Assembly: GCA_018662005.1 (NCBI GenBank)
Contig: JABJHA010000004.1
Span: 186,001 to 250,000 of the forward strand
Source: Rhodospirillaceae bacterium
Lineage (GTDB): Bacteria; Pseudomonadota; Alphaproteobacteria; Rhodospirillales; JABHCV01
Reading direction: 5' to 3'
DNA length: 64,000 nt
The position numbers were made by a program, and so were the translations under genes. This document shows positions 18,671 to 27,401 of this stretch, one piece after another; positions within the stretch are counted from its first letter, which is position 1; every line of letters starts with the position of its first letter. The notes beneath the pieces are model-generated. The model saw nothing but the letters and a program-made list of their open reading frames with translations, did not search any database and had not been told where the DNA came from.

Positions 18671-19717
18671 CTATTTCTTAAAAAACTGACGTCCGAACCA
18701 GTACCAGCGGTCATTTTTGGCTGGCAGGGTGCAGTTAAACCGGGTGCGACCCCGCGGCAGGGCTTTTTGCATTCTGATTTCAATGCGCGTCTGACCAGCT
18801 TCCCCGGCAAGTCGTGAAACGTCCAGCTTGCCTTCGTGAGAACCGAAACATGATAATCGGTTCAGGCTTTTTGTCAGGGCTTCATCGCCATTGATGGTGA
18901 AACCGAAAGCCGGCGGGTTGTCATCTTCCACATCAATCAACTGATCGTTCGGGGTAACGTCAACGATGTTCAGGGCCAGGGCGTTAGCGGCCAGCTTGAA
19001 GCGTTTCATGTCGCCGTAGGTTTCGTTCAGGGCAAAGCGTGGCAAATAATAAATATCCGGGGTTTTGGCCGCGACTCCCGAATGTTGGCCAAGCCCGGCC
19101 TTAAAGCCGGTTGAGCGGACAAGGTCGATAACACGTTCGCTGGCCTCGCCATAAGGATAGGCGATGAAGGCGGGTTTTGAGCCAAGCTCTTTCTTGAAGC
19201 GGGCGTTGGATTTATCCAGATCGCGGCGATTGGCGAGAACGCTGGAACTGGCCATGTGCAGGTGAGAGGCAGTCTGACTGCCGATACCGGCGCCGTCCTG
19301 TTGCAACTCACGGATTTGATCCCAAGACATATAGCCGCGAATGCCCCGGTCGACAGGATCGGTGGCGACAAACAGCGTAAAGGGAAAACCCAGCGCCTTG
19401 AAGCGCGGCCAGGCTTTCTCGTAAACGGACAAATAGGCATCATCAATGGTGATGGCGACGGCTTTATCGGGAAGTTCTTCGCCATCATGCAGAGCCTTGA
19501 TAATGTCGGCCAGCGCCATCACCTGATAGCCACCGGATTTTAATTCCTCAAGATGAGCCTCAAACTGGGCGATTTTGATGGAGGTTGTCGGGAAATCATC
19601 CTCACCAAAACGGTGATACATAAAGATAACGGCCGAATTGCCGGCATGGGCCGGAAGCGGCACAACGCACAGGCCAAGCACAATGATAAAAAAAACTGAC
19701 AGAATATGTCGCAGCAC
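18671..19717 (-). CDS. Secreted polysaccharide deacetylase family protein (NodB fold)
   Basis: A 348-residue exported protein. The GTG at 19717 is chosen because AAGGGG precedes it by 6 bases and it gives a clean signal peptide ending LPAHA (residue 25). The ATG at 19789 would add 24 residues with no signal-like charge pattern. The NodB motif 1 is ITIDDAY with D92 and D93 present. Motif 2 reads SQTASH, so the first metal-binding His is Gln (Q148) while H152 remains. Motif 3 is AYPYGE. The C-terminal ~110 residues form an unrecognised extension. The likely substrate is an extracytoplasmic glycan or similar ester/amide, and activity is uncertain given the changed ligand. It is divergent from the RutE-like gene. 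Confidence 0.82.
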   Translation of the reverse strand: MLRHILSVFFIIVLGLCVVPLPAHAGNSAVIFMYHRFGEDDFPTTSIKIAQFEAHLEELKSGGYQVMALADIIKALHDGEELPDKAVAITIDDAYLSVYEKAWPRFKALGFPFTLFVATDPVDRGIRGYMSWDQIRELQQDGAGIGSQTASHLHMASSSVLANRRDLDKSNARFKKELGSKPAFIAYPYGEASERVIDLVRSTGFKAGLGQHSGVAAKTPDIYYLPRFALNETYGDMKRFKLAANALALNIVDVTPNDQLIDVEDDNPPAFGFTINGDEALTKSLNRLSCFGSHEGKLDVSRLAGEAGQTRIEIRMQKALPRGRTRFNCTLPAKNDRWYWFGRQFFKK

Positions 19718-19788
19718 ATTAAACCCCTTGATGACACCACATTCTCCACCGTAATGGTTAATGCAAAGCAAATGAAGGACGAAGCCCA

Positions 19789-20373
19789 ATGAAAGCCGAT
19801 GATGCGACCCTCGATTTGTTGTTTAACAAGGCCCGGACAAGAAATGGCTGGACCGACAAGCCATTGCCCGAAGGGATGCTCGAGGATATCTGGAACCTGA
19901 CCCGCATGGCCCCGACCAGCGCCAATTGCTCACCCGCCCGCATTGTTTTTGTGACAAGCGACGAGGCCAAGGAGAAACTGCGACCGGCCCTGATGGACGG
20001 TAATGTGGCCAAGGTGATGGCCGCCCCGGCAACGGCGATCATCGGCTACGATATGGAATTTTATGAACACCTGACGAAACTGTTTCCGCACACGGACGCG
20101 CGCTCCTGGTTTGCCGGGGATGATGAACTGATCCAGACAACGGCGTTTCGCAACGGCACCTTGCAGGGCGGTTATTTTCTGATGGCGGCAAGGGCTCTGG
20201 GGCTTGATTGCGGCCCCATGTCCGGCTTCGATAACGTCATGGTCGATGCGGATTTCTTTGCCGGAACGACGGTTAAATCGAATTTTATCTGTTCCATCGG
20301 CTACGGCAATGATGACCATCTGTACGGGCGCAGCCCCCGCTTCAGTTTTGATGAAGTATGCCGGGTTGAATAA
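19789..20373 (+). CDS. rutE: RutE-like malonic semialdehyde reductase, nitroreductase family
   Basis: A 194-residue FMN-dependent nitroreductase-fold enzyme. It closely follows the RutE/HadB pattern, with [50 protein letters not shown] and [11 protein letters not shown]. RutE reduces malonic semialdehyde to 3-hydroxypropionate in the Rut pyrimidine-degradation pathway. No other rut gene is in this window, so the true substrate here may be a different aldehyde. AAGGAC precedes the ATG. The gene is divergent from the deacetylase and ends 7 bases before the convergent dipeptidase gene. Confidence 0.9.
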   Translation: MKADDATLDLLFNKARTRNGWTDKPLPEGMLEDIWNLTRMAPTSANCSPARIVFVTSDEAKEKLRPALMDGNVAKVMAAPATAIIGYDMEFYEHLTKLFPHTDARSWFAGDDELIQTTAFRNGTLQGGYFLMAARALGLDCGPMSGFDNVMVDADFFAGTTVKSNFICSIGYGNDDHLYGRSPRFSFDEVCRVE

Positions 20374-20380
20374 TTGGCCT

Positions 20381-20938
20381 TTAGCCCATCATCGGCTGAT
20401 CCAGAACATGATCATTCATGACCTCGTAGGAACGGCTGTCGAAAAGCTGGTAGTGCCACCACTCTTTCAGGTAACAGTCCCAACCCGCCGCCGTCATTAA
20501 ACCCAACAGGCGATAGCGATTTTCCTGAGCGACCGGGGAAATATCGGTATTGCCGTGATGAGACAGCGGCGTGAAGGCATCAAACGCGGTGCCCATATCA
20601 AGGGCTTCACCGGAACCGGCATCAACAAGCGTCAAATCAATGGCGACACCCCGTGAATGGGGCGAACCCCGGTTAGGATCGGTCAGAAAATCCGGGTCCG
20701 GGGTATGATCCCAAAGTTTGAACTGGGCCTCGGACGGGCGGAAGGCGTCAAAGATCTGAAAACGCCACCCCTGAGCACGGGCGAGGTCAATGGCGCGCCG
20801 TAAAAGCACTTCGGCATCACTGTGCAGGTAGCATCCGGGTCGAGTGTAGACCGGCTGGCCGGTGAAGTTGTCAGCGGTGGCGTACATTATGGTGATCGCC
20901 ACATCGTGGCTTTCGGTGGAAATGGGGATCAGTGTCAT
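20381..20938 (-). CDS. D-alanyl-D-alanine dipeptidase (VanX/DdpX family)
   Basis: A zinc dipeptidase of 185 residues that splits D-Ala-D-Ala, used for recycling or catabolism of peptidoglycan dipeptide and not necessarily for vancomycin resistance. The VanX motifs are present: FDAFRPSEAQ, the zinc site SPHSRGVAIDLTL (SxHxxGxAxD) and the C-terminal EWWHYQLF (ExWH). The ATG at 20938 gives a family-like start. A longer in-frame reading to 21064 overlaps the divergent tsaB gene. No signal peptide is visible, so it appears cytoplasmic. There is no vanH/vanA or D-Ala transporter nearby. Confidence 0.93.
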   Translation of the reverse strand: MTLIPISTESHDVAITIMYATADNFTGQPVYTRPGCYLHSDAEVLLRRAIDLARAQGWRFQIFDAFRPSEAQFKLWDHTPDPDFLTDPNRGSPHSRGVAIDLTLVDAGSGEALDMGTAFDAFTPLSHHGNTDISPVAQENRYRLLGLMTAAGWDCYLKEWWHYQLFDSRSYEVMNDHVLDQPMMG

Positions 20939-21009
20939 ATTTAAGACGAACCTTGTCGTTGACGAGATTCCCAGTATAACCCTCACAGTAACAAACGGAG
21001 CAAGGCAAG

Positions 21010-21705
21010 ATGCGTATTTTGGCCATGGACACGGCGACCAGCGCCTGCTCGGTGGCGCTGTCAATTGACGGCGCTATCGTCAGCCATCGCCTCATCGAAA
21101 TGGTCCGTGGTCAGGCAGAGGCCCTGGCCCCGATGATCGCCGATGTGCTGGAGGAAGCCGATATTGACGCAAGCGAACTTGATTTGCTGGCCGTAACGGT
21201 TGGGCCCGGCGCGTTTACGGGTTTGCGTATTGGCCTTGCCACGGCCCGCGCCATGGCGCTGGCCACTGATGTGCCCTGTCTTGGCATAAGTACGACGGAA
21301 GTTATTGCCCAGGCCGTTCCCGAACTGACATGGCCCGATGGCTCTTTACTGGTGGCGCTGGATTCGAAGCGTTCCGACATTTATGTGCAGCTGTTTTCAA
21401 AACCGGGTCAGGGGGTTGGGGAACCGCAAGCCATTGAACCTGAAAACCTGAGCCAGTGGCTGGGCGCTGTTTCGGGCCCCATTGGAATTGTCGGTGATGC
21501 CGGGCCTGTTGCGCTTGCCGCCCTGGTCGAAAAAGAAATTGATGTTTCCCCAGTAGACGCCCCCGGCGTTCCTGATGCCCGGGCGCTGGCGGCCGTTGCG
21601 GCGCGGCGCTGGAAAATTGGTGATCCGGCGCCAACGCCGAGCCCATTATACCTGCGCCCGCCGGATGCCAAATTGCCCCGCGATGGCGGCAAGCTGCGCC
21701 CATGA
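21010..21705 (+). CDS. tsaB: tRNA threonylcarbamoyladenosine biosynthesis protein TsaB
   Basis: Partner protein of TsaD in making t6A37 of ANN-decoding tRNAs. The 231 residues form an ASKHA fold with the N-terminal strand MRILAMDTATSACSVAL, the loop TVGPGAFTGLRIGLATA and ALDSKRSDIYVQLF. It lacks the metal-binding histidines of TsaD, as expected for TsaB. The rimI start overlaps its stop by 4 bases (ATGA), the common tsaB-rimI pairing. Confidence 0.95.
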   Translation: MRILAMDTATSACSVALSIDGAIVSHRLIEMVRGQAEALAPMIADVLEEADIDASELDLLAVTVGPGAFTGLRIGLATARAMALATDVPCLGISTTEVIAQAVPELTWPDGSLLVALDSKRSDIYVQLFSKPGQGVGEPQAIEPENLSQWLGAVSGPIGIVGDAGPVALAALVEKEIDVSPVDAPGVPDARALAAVAARRWKIGDPAPTPSPLYLRPPDAKLPRDGGKLRP

Positions 21706-22157
21706 ACAGCCAAATTATCGAGGCTGGCATCGCCCACGCCGAGGTTTTGGCAACCCTGCACGGCGACTGTTTTGACAGCGCCTGGGATCGTCAGGCGATC
21801 ATCGACATTCTCGCCATGCCGGGTGTCTGTGCGCTGATTATCAGCACTGATCATCAGCCACAGGGCTTTGCCTTGTTCCGCCTTGCCGCCGACGAAACCG
21901 AAATTATCAGTATTGGCGTTTCACCGAAGGGCCGTCGGGAAGGACAGGCAGGGCGGCTCTTGCGGGCGATTATCGACCAAGCGAGCAGGCAGGGAGCGGA
22001 AAAAATATTCCTTGAGGTCGGTGAAGATAATGTGGCGGCTCGCGGACTTTATGAGAAGAGCAGCTTCACCCTGGTTGGAAGGCGAAAAGGGTATTATAAC
22101 CACGGCGCGAAAAAAACCGACGCTTTGATTTACAGTCTTGAAATAACAGCCAAGTAA
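21702..22157 (+). CDS. rimI: Ribosomal protein S18 alanine N-acetyltransferase-like, GNAT
   Basis: A 151-residue GNAT acetyltransferase. The acetyl-CoA site is ISIGVSPKGRREGQAGRLL (Q/RxxGxA type), followed by the family helix LEVGEDNVAARGLYEKSSF and GRRKGYY. It is named RimI because it overlaps tsaB and matches RimI length and motifs. The actual protein target cannot be shown from sequence. Confidence 0.88.
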   Translation: MNSQIIEAGIAHAEVLATLHGDCFDSAWDRQAIIDILAMPGVCALIISTDHQPQGFALFRLAADETEIISIGVSPKGRREGQAGRLLRAIIDQASRQGAEKIFLEVGEDNVAARGLYEKSSFTLVGRRKGYYNHGAKKTDALIYSLEITAK

Positions 22158-22194
22158 TAAAGATAAATAATTATAAGTCGCGCAGACTCTAAAA

Positions 22195-22470
22195 TTACCT
22201 TTTACGGATCAGCAAACGATGAATTCCATCGTTAACCGCGGTCTCGGCTTCGGGTTCAAGACTGACCACTTCATGGCCCATATCGAGCACGGAACGGGGC
22301 ACATTTTCAAGCGGTTCTGCGCCTTGCAGCCGCACTTCGGCCAATTCTCCCGGGGCCATTTTCTCAATCACCAACTTGGTCCGAACGAAGGTCATGGGAC
22401 AGGTTTCCGGCGTGATATCCAGGAAGTAATCGGCATTTGGCTGATTCTTGCTTTGATTGTTTTTATTCAT
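22195..22470 (-). CDS. TusA/SirA family sulfurtransferase-like protein
   Basis: A 91-residue protein with the small TusA fold: LDITPETCPMTFVRTKLVIEK followed by MAPGELAEVRL and a final strand IHRLLIRKR. The sulfur-carrying Cys is in CPMT, so the second proline of the classic CPxP motif is absent. Family members carry persulfide sulfur or regulate sulfur-dependent redox steps. It is divergent from mucR. Confidence 0.85.
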   Translation of the reverse strand: MNKNNQSKNQPNADYFLDITPETCPMTFVRTKLVIEKMAPGELAEVRLQGAEPLENVPRSVLDMGHEVVSLEPEAETAVNDGIHRLLIRKR

Positions 22471-22479
22471 GCTATTAAC

Positions 22480-22510
22480 TTGCGATTGGTGTGTGTGTTC
22501 TTTATATAAT
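22480..22510 (+). promoter_or_regulatory. Candidate mucR promoter
   Basis: A perfect -10 TATAAT (22505-22510) lies 34 bases before the mucR ATG. The best -35 is TTGCGA (22480-22485), but the spacing is 19 bases, longer than ideal. The surrounding AT-rich gap also separates the divergent TusA-like gene, so it may hold two promoters. MucR-family proteins commonly bind AT-rich DNA and repress themselves, so autoregulation here is an inference. Confidence 0.4.
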
Positions 22511-22543
22511 GCTAAATCATTAATTTAATGGAATTTTTTGAAA

Positions 22544-22966
22544 ATGAGCGACAAGCCAAACATAAACGAGGTGCTGGAACTGACGACCGAGATCGTCTCG
22601 GCCCATGTCGGCAACAATACGGTTGCTGTCAATGACCTGCCCAATCTGATACAGGAAGTATATAAAACCCTGTCATCTATTGGAAGCGATCAGGGCACGG
22701 CAGAACGTCCTCGCCCGGCAGTTGCTGTTAAAAAATCGATATTTCCTGATTACATTATCTGTCTGGAAGATGGCAAAAAACTTAAAATGCTGAAACGCCA
22801 CCTGAAAACATCTTACAATATGTCGCCTGAAGAATATCGTGAACGCTGGAATCTGGGTGCGGATTATCCGATGGTTGCGCCGAATTACGCGAAACACCGC
22901 TCCAATCTGGCGAAGAAAATCGGGCTTGGCACAAAACCCCGCAAGGGTCGCGGCAAAGCAGCTTAG
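22544..22966 (+). CDS. mucR: MucR/Ros family transcriptional regulator
   Basis: A 140-residue DNA-binding regulator. The conserved domain (about 67-130) contains YIICLEDGKKLKMLKRHLKT, YNMSPEEYRERW, and ADYPMVAPNYA. In zinc-binding Ros the finger ligands are C-x2-C-x9-H and a following His. Here they read C73, D76, H86 and no His (S90, Y91). The Cys-to-Asp change is familiar in MucR proteins, but loss of the last His is less so. Homologues act as broad regulators of exopolysaccharide, motility and cell-cycle genes in alphaproteobacteria. The ATG at 22544 is preferred over a TTG two codons upstream. A Fur-type regulator follows after 38 bases. Confidence 0.92.
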   Translation: MSDKPNINEVLELTTEIVSAHVGNNTVAVNDLPNLIQEVYKTLSSIGSDQGTAERPRPAVAVKKSIFPDYIICLEDGKKLKMLKRHLKTSYNMSPEEYRERWNLGADYPMVAPNYAKHRSNLAKKIGLGTKPRKGRGKAA

Positions 22967-23004
22967 GGAAGCTGTCTTCAGAAGTGAAAGTTTATGAACC
23001 TTAA

Positions 23005-23433
23005 ATGACGGCGATATCACGGATCGAGCAGATCTGCATTGACAAGGGCATGAAGATGACCGGCCAGCGCCGGGTTATCGCCCGGGTTCTTTCGGAATCA
23101 GACGATCATCCCAATGTTGATGAAGTGCATAAAAGGGCCTCGGACATTGACCCGAAAATTTCCATTGCCACGGTCTACCGTACCGTTCGCCTGTTCGAGG
23201 AGGCGGCGATTCTTGAAAAGCATGATTTTGGCGATGGCAGCGCTCGTTATGAAGAAGCCACCGACGATCATCACGACCACCTGATCGATATTCGCAGTGG
23301 CGCGGTTCTTGAATTCCATAACGAGGAGATCGAGGCCCTGCAACGCAAGATCGCTGAAAGCCATGGTCTCAAACTTGTTGGCCACAGGCTCGAACTTTAC
23401 GGCGTCCCCATAGGCGACGATGAAAAGGAGTGA
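23005..23433 (+). CDS. Fur family regulator (alphaproteobacterial Fur/Mur type)
   Basis: A 142-residue metal-responsive repressor. The winged helix contains KMTGQRRVIARVLSES and the recognition helix region SIATVYRTVRLFEEAAI. The metal-site stretch DDHHDHLIDIRSG is present. The CxxC pairs that bind structural zinc in gamma-proteobacterial Fur are absent, as usual in the alphaproteobacterial Fur/Mur group, which often senses manganese. Whether this one answers to iron or manganese cannot be decided from sequence. It lies between mucR and miaB, and the Irr homologue of this genome is at 43053. Confidence 0.92.
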   Translation: MTAISRIEQICIDKGMKMTGQRRVIARVLSESDDHPNVDEVHKRASDIDPKISIATVYRTVRLFEEAAILEKHDFGDGSARYEEATDDHHDHLIDIRSGAVLEFHNEEIEALQRKIAESHGLKLVGHRLELYGVPIGDDEKE

Positions 23434-23544
23434 TCCAAGGCACGTGCGCAACCAGCTTGACACACCCAAACACAGTGTTACCATTTTGTCAGATAACATG
23501 CCCTCGCAAGCCAGGACTCATTGGTATAAGGACGGGCCTGACAC

Positions 23545-24972
23545 TTGACCAAGAAACTGCATATCAAGACCTACGGCTGTCAGATGAACGTTTATGACTC
23601 GGCCCGGATGACTGATGTCCTGATGCCTTTGGGATATCAGGTGACGGACAACCCAGATGATGCCGATATGGTTGTTCTCAATACCTGCCATATCCGTGAA
23701 AAAGCGGCCGAAAAAGTATACTCGGAACTGGGCCGCCTGAACCGAACCAAGCAACGCAAACAAGACCAGGGATCGGATATGATCCTGGCGGTTGCCGGCT
23801 GCGTCGCCCAGGCCGAGGGTGAGGAAATGCTGCGCCGGGCACCATTTGTCGATCTGGTTTTCGGGCCGCAAACCTATCACGATCTGCCTGAAATGATCGC
23901 CCGTCTCTCGCGCCAGGGCGGGACCGTGCTGAATACGGATTTCACGGTTGAGGCAAAGTTTGATCACTTGCCTGATACGACGGCGGACAGTGGCGCGCTT
24001 GATGGCGCATCGGCTTTCCTGACCGTTCAGGAAGGCTGTGATAAATTTTGCGCCTTTTGTGTTGTTCCCTATACACGGGGCGCGGAATTCTCGCGCAGGC
24101 CTTCTGAAATCCTTGAAGAAACCCGCAGGCTTGTTGATCTTGGCGTTAAGGAAGTGACTCTGCTGGGGCAGAACGTCAACAGCTATCATGGGCTTGGCGA
24201 TGATGACGAGTGGGGGCTTGGCCGCCTGATCCGGGCGACAAGTAAAATCGCCGGGATTGAGCGGATCAGGTACACCACGTCTTATCCGGCTGATGTTGAT
24301 GATGCGCTGATTGCTGCCCACCGGGATGTGGAACAGCTGATGCCGTTCCTGCATTTGCCGGTTCAGTCGGGATCGGACCGGGTCCTTAAGGCTATGAACC
24401 GCCGCCACGGCGCCGATGAGTATCGGGCGTTGGTCGAAAGGTTGCGTTCGGCGCGTCCAGACCTGGCCCTGTCGTCGGATTTTATTGTCGGCTTTCCCGG
24501 TGAAACCGATGATGATTTCAAAGCGACCATGAAGCTGGTCGAAGATATCGGTTTTATTCAGGCTTACTCGTTTAAATACAGCCCGCGACCGGGAACCCCG
24601 GCGGCCATTCTTGAAAATCAAGTCGACGAGGCTGTTAAAAGTGAGCGACTGGCCATTTTACAAGACGCCCTGAACGCCCGGCAACTGGCCTTCAATAAAA
24701 GCTGTGTCGGGGCCGTGATGCCGGTTCTGCTCGACAGGCCGGGGCGAAAGGTCGGGCAGATAGTTGGCCGTAGCCCCTATATGCAGCCGGTCCACGTCAC
24801 CGCATCTGAGGAACTGTTCGGAACCATCGCCGATATACGCATCGATGAAGGCAAAGCCAACAGCCTGGCCGGATCATTACCAGAAAGACAAAACCTGGCT
24901 TTCGTAAATTCCGACAAAAAACCAGGCCTGGCTTCCAGAAACCCCAAACAACAAAAAGAGAACGCCGCATGA
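23545..24972 (+). CDS. miaB: tRNA-2-methylthio-N6-isopentenyladenosine synthase
   Basis: Radical-SAM methylthiotransferase modifying A37 of tRNAs that read U-starting codons. The 475-residue protein has the N-terminal UPF0004 domain with three cluster Cys (C12 in YGCQMN, C48 in NTCHIRE, and AVAGCVAQ), the radical-SAM CxxxCxxC (C165, C169, C172) and a C-terminal TRAM domain. The start is a TTG. An in-frame TGA lies only two codons upstream (23539-23541), so no earlier start is possible, and [14 protein letters not shown] is the normal N-terminus. phoH overlaps the stop by 4 bases. Confidence 0.97.
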   Translation: MTKKLHIKTYGCQMNVYDSARMTDVLMPLGYQVTDNPDDADMVVLNTCHIREKAAEKVYSELGRLNRTKQRKQDQGSDMILAVAGCVAQAEGEEMLRRAPFVDLVFGPQTYHDLPEMIARLSRQGGTVLNTDFTVEAKFDHLPDTTADSGALDGASAFLTVQEGCDKFCAFCVVPYTRGAEFSRRPSEILEETRRLVDLGVKEVTLLGQNVNSYHGLGDDDEWGLGRLIRATSKIAGIERIRYTTSYPADVDDALIAAHRDVEQLMPFLHLPVQSGSDRVLKAMNRRHGADEYRALVERLRSARPDLALSSDFIVGFPGETDDDFKATMKLVEDIGFIQAYSFKYSPRPGTPAAILENQVDEAVKSERLAILQDALNARQLAFNKSCVGAVMPVLLDRPGRKVGQIVGRSPYMQPVHVTASEELFGTIADIRIDEGKANSLAGSLPERQNLAFVNSDKKPGLASRNPKQQKENAA

Positions 24973-26003
24973 CACCACCGACCAAGCCGCGCAGTTTGCA
25001 GGACAACGCCGATGACAGCCGCAAGTTGACCTTTGATGATAACAGTCTTGCCATGCAGCTTTTTGGCGCCCATCAGGCGCACCTGACAATTATTGAGCAA
25101 CAACTTGGTGTGACCGCCCAGTCTGTTGGGAACGAGGTGACGCTGATCGGCGAGGCCGACGCCATTAACGCCGCCGCCGAAGCACTCGACGGATTATACG
25201 GGCGTCTTAAAAAAGGCATGTCAGTTGATCGCCACGAAGTCGAGGCGGTGCTGCGGATGGCGTCCACATCCGGATCGCAGGTCACAGACGCTGATATCGA
25301 GATCAAAACCCGCAAGCGGACGATTTCTCCACGCACCCCGACCCAGGCCAAATATCTTCAGGCTATTGATGAAAATGAACTGGTTTTCGGAATTGGCCCG
25401 GCCGGTACGGGAAAAACATATTTGGCCGTTGCCAAGGCGGTTGAGCGGCTTGTCAGGGGTGACGTCGAGCGGATCATCCTGTCACGCCCCGCCGTCGAGG
25501 CCGGTGAACAGCTGGGCTTCCTTCCCGGGGACATGCAGGAAAAAGTCGACCCCTATTTGCGTCCGCTCTATGACGCCTTGCACGACATGATGCCGGGAGA
25601 ACAAGTGGCCAAGCGACTGGAGAGCGGTGAAATCGAAGTGGCACCCCTGGCCTTCATGCGCGGACGTACCTTGGCCAATGCCTTTGTTATTCTTGATGAA
25701 GCCCAGAACACGACGGCCGTTCAGATGAAAATGTTTTTAACCCGGCTGGGCGAAAATGCCCGCATGGTGGTGACTGGCGATTTGACACAGGTCGACCTTC
25801 CCCGGGGCATCCGCTCGGGTTTGCGTGATGCCTCTGACATTCTCAGCCAGACCAAGGGCATCGGTTTTACCCGTTTTGGCAAGGACGATGTGGTTCGCCA
25901 TCATCTGGTGTCAAAGATCGTCGGTGCTTATGACGAGGCCGAAATGCGCCGCCAGGCAGCGGCCCGGTACGAGAAAGGCAACGGCGCGAAAAGCGATGAG
26001 TGA
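24969..26003 (+). CDS. phoH: PhoH-like ATPase
   Basis: A 344-residue P-loop protein of the PhoH2/YbeZ class. An N-terminal KH-like region (about 1-100) precedes the ATPase, with Walker [15 protein letters not shown] and Walker [14 protein letters not shown]. It is thought to act with YbeY in RNA handling or ribosome quality control. It overlaps miaB by 4 bases and ybeY by 8, the widespread miaB-phoH-ybeY-corC-lnt order. Confidence 0.95.
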   Translation: MTPPTKPRSLQDNADDSRKLTFDDNSLAMQLFGAHQAHLTIIEQQLGVTAQSVGNEVTLIGEADAINAAAEALDGLYGRLKKGMSVDRHEVEAVLRMASTSGSQVTDADIEIKTRKRTISPRTPTQAKYLQAIDENELVFGIGPAGTGKTYLAVAKAVERLVRGDVERIILSRPAVEAGEQLGFLPGDMQEKVDPYLRPLYDALHDMMPGEQVAKRLESGEIEVAPLAFMRGRTLANAFVILDEAQNTTAVQMKMFLTRLGENARMVVTGDLTQVDLPRGIRSGLRDASDILSQTKGIGFTRFGKDDVVRHHLVSKIVGAYDEAEMRRQAAARYEKGNGAKSDE

Positions 26004-26484
26004 ACTGGACATTGACGTTTCAATTTCCGAGCCTGAGTGGACGACAGCTTTGGGTAATGTCGAGGAATTGTGCCGCGTCGCTGTAAAAGCCTGCCCGCAT
26101 CCGGATGCCGGACCCGGCGAAGTCAGCATTTTGCTCAGTGATGATGAACAGGTTCGCCAACTCAATCGGGATTATCGTCATCAGGACAAGGCGACAAACG
26201 TGTTGTCATTTGCAAACAGTGAAGATACGGAATCTTTAGAATTTGCGCCTAGGCTACTGGGTGACATTGTCATCGCTTATGGCGTGACAAGTGTCGAGGC
26301 GGAAAATGAAGGCAAAACACTGGCCGACCATCTAACCCATCTGGTCATACACGGCATGTTGCATTTGCTTGGCTATGATCATCAGGACGATGCAGAAGCG
26401 GGGGATATGGAAGCCCTTGAAGTCAGCACCCTGGCTGGCCTTGGCATCGGCAACCCATACAGCGAACAAGCGGATTTGAAATGA
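25996..26484 (+). CDS. ybeY: Endoribonuclease YbeY
   Basis: Metal-dependent single-strand endoribonuclease used in 16S rRNA 3'-end maturation and ribosome quality control. The 162-residue protein has the zinc-binding H3xH5xH motif in HLVIHGMLHLLGYDH and the conserved RQLNRDYRHQDKATNVLSF. The start at 25996 gives the normal N-terminus, and a longer in-frame reading lies inside phoH. It overlaps corC by 4 bases. Confidence 0.96.
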   Translation: MSELDIDVSISEPEWTTALGNVEELCRVAVKACPHPDAGPGEVSILLSDDEQVRQLNRDYRHQDKATNVLSFANSEDTESLEFAPRLLGDIVIAYGVTSVEAENEGKTLADHLTHLVIHGMLHLLGYDHQDDAEAGDMEALEVSTLAGLGIGNPYSEQADLK

Positions 26485-27401
26485 ACGACCCGGCGTCACT
26501 GAAATCTTCCAACGACAATGGAAATGCTGAAGCGGACGAACCCTCCAGCGGGCCGCTCGACTGGCTGAAAACCCTGTTCGGAATAAAAGCCGCCGAAGGG
26601 TCTGCCCGCGACGTGCTTGAGGAATTGATTGAAGAGCGCGAAGAAGCCGAAGTGCCTATTGATGCCGAAGAGCGTTTGCTGATGGCTAATATTCTTGAGC
26701 TTAAAGGCAGAACCATCCATGACGTTATGGTGCCCAGGGCCGATATTGTTTCTATCGAATGCGAAACCGGCCTGTCGGAATTAATTGATCTTTTAACCCG
26801 CGAAGGCCATTCCCGGGTGCCGGTTTTCAACGAGAACCTGGACGATTCTATCGGCATGATTCATATCAAGGACGTGCTCGCCTGGCGTGGCAAAGACGAA
26901 GATTTCGCCTTGCGCCAGATCGTTCGCAAGGTTTTGTTCGTACCACCTTCCATGCAGGTGTTGGAGCTGTTGCTGGAAATGCGCGCCACCCGCTGCCACA
27001 TGTCTTTGGTGGTTGATGAATTTGGCGGTATTGACGGGCTGGTGACAATTGAAGACCTGGTAGAGGAAATTGTCGGCGAGATCGAAGATGAACACGACCG
27101 CACGGATGAACCGGCCATGGTTGACGGCCCGAACGCCACCATCGTCGCCGATGCACGGGTGCCAATTGAAATGCTGGAACAACGTCTTGGCATCATCGTC
27201 AGTGATGAAGAGCGCGAAGATATCGACACGCTGGGCGGGCTTGTCTTTTTGCTGGCTGGCAGGGTGCCGGTGCGCGGCGAGTTGATCAGTCATCCTTCGG
27301 GAATTGAATTTGAAATCCTTGACGCCGATCCCCGGCGCATCAAAACAGTGCGCCTGCGCGGCGCAGAGGCCCTGACCCCGCCCTACTTGGGTGATGGTTA
27401 A
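26481..27401 (+). CDS. corC: CBS-pair / CorC_HlyC domain protein
   Basis: A 306-residue cytoplasmic protein of the CorC/TlyC type without the membrane DUF21 domain. It has a CBS pair (about 75-195, GRTIHDVMVPRADIVSI, EGHSRVPVFNENLDD, VVDEFGGIDGLVTIEDL) and a C-terminal CorC_HlyC domain (about 215-300). Homologues bind adenine nucleotides and are linked to magnesium/cobalt efflux or resistance. It is translationally coupled to ybeY by a 4-base overlap and to lnt by an 8-base overlap. Confidence 0.92.
   Translation: MNDPASLKSSNDNGNAEADEPSSGPLDWLKTLFGIKAAEGSARDVLEELIEEREEAEVPIDAEERLLMANILELKGRTIHDVMVPRADIVSIECETGLSELIDLLTREGHSRVPVFNENLDDSIGMIHIKDVLAWRGKDEDFALRQIVRKVLFVPPSMQVLELLLEMRATRCHMSLVVDEFGGIDGLVTIEDLVEEIVGEIEDEHDRTDEPAMVDGPNATIVADARVPIEMLEQRLGIIVSDEEREDIDTLGGLVFLLAGRVPVRGELISHPSGIEFEILDADPRRIKTVRLRGAEALTPPYLGDG

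Noticed and set aside
20381-20938. Vancomycin resistance role of the VanX-like gene
   Set aside because: No vanH, vanA or vanRS genes are nearby. A peptidoglycan dipeptide recycling role is more likely in a Gram-negative.
23518-24621. 367-codon reverse-strand open frame across miaB
   Set aside because: miaB in the forward strand is unmistakable with all cluster cysteines. The reverse frame has no recognisable motif.
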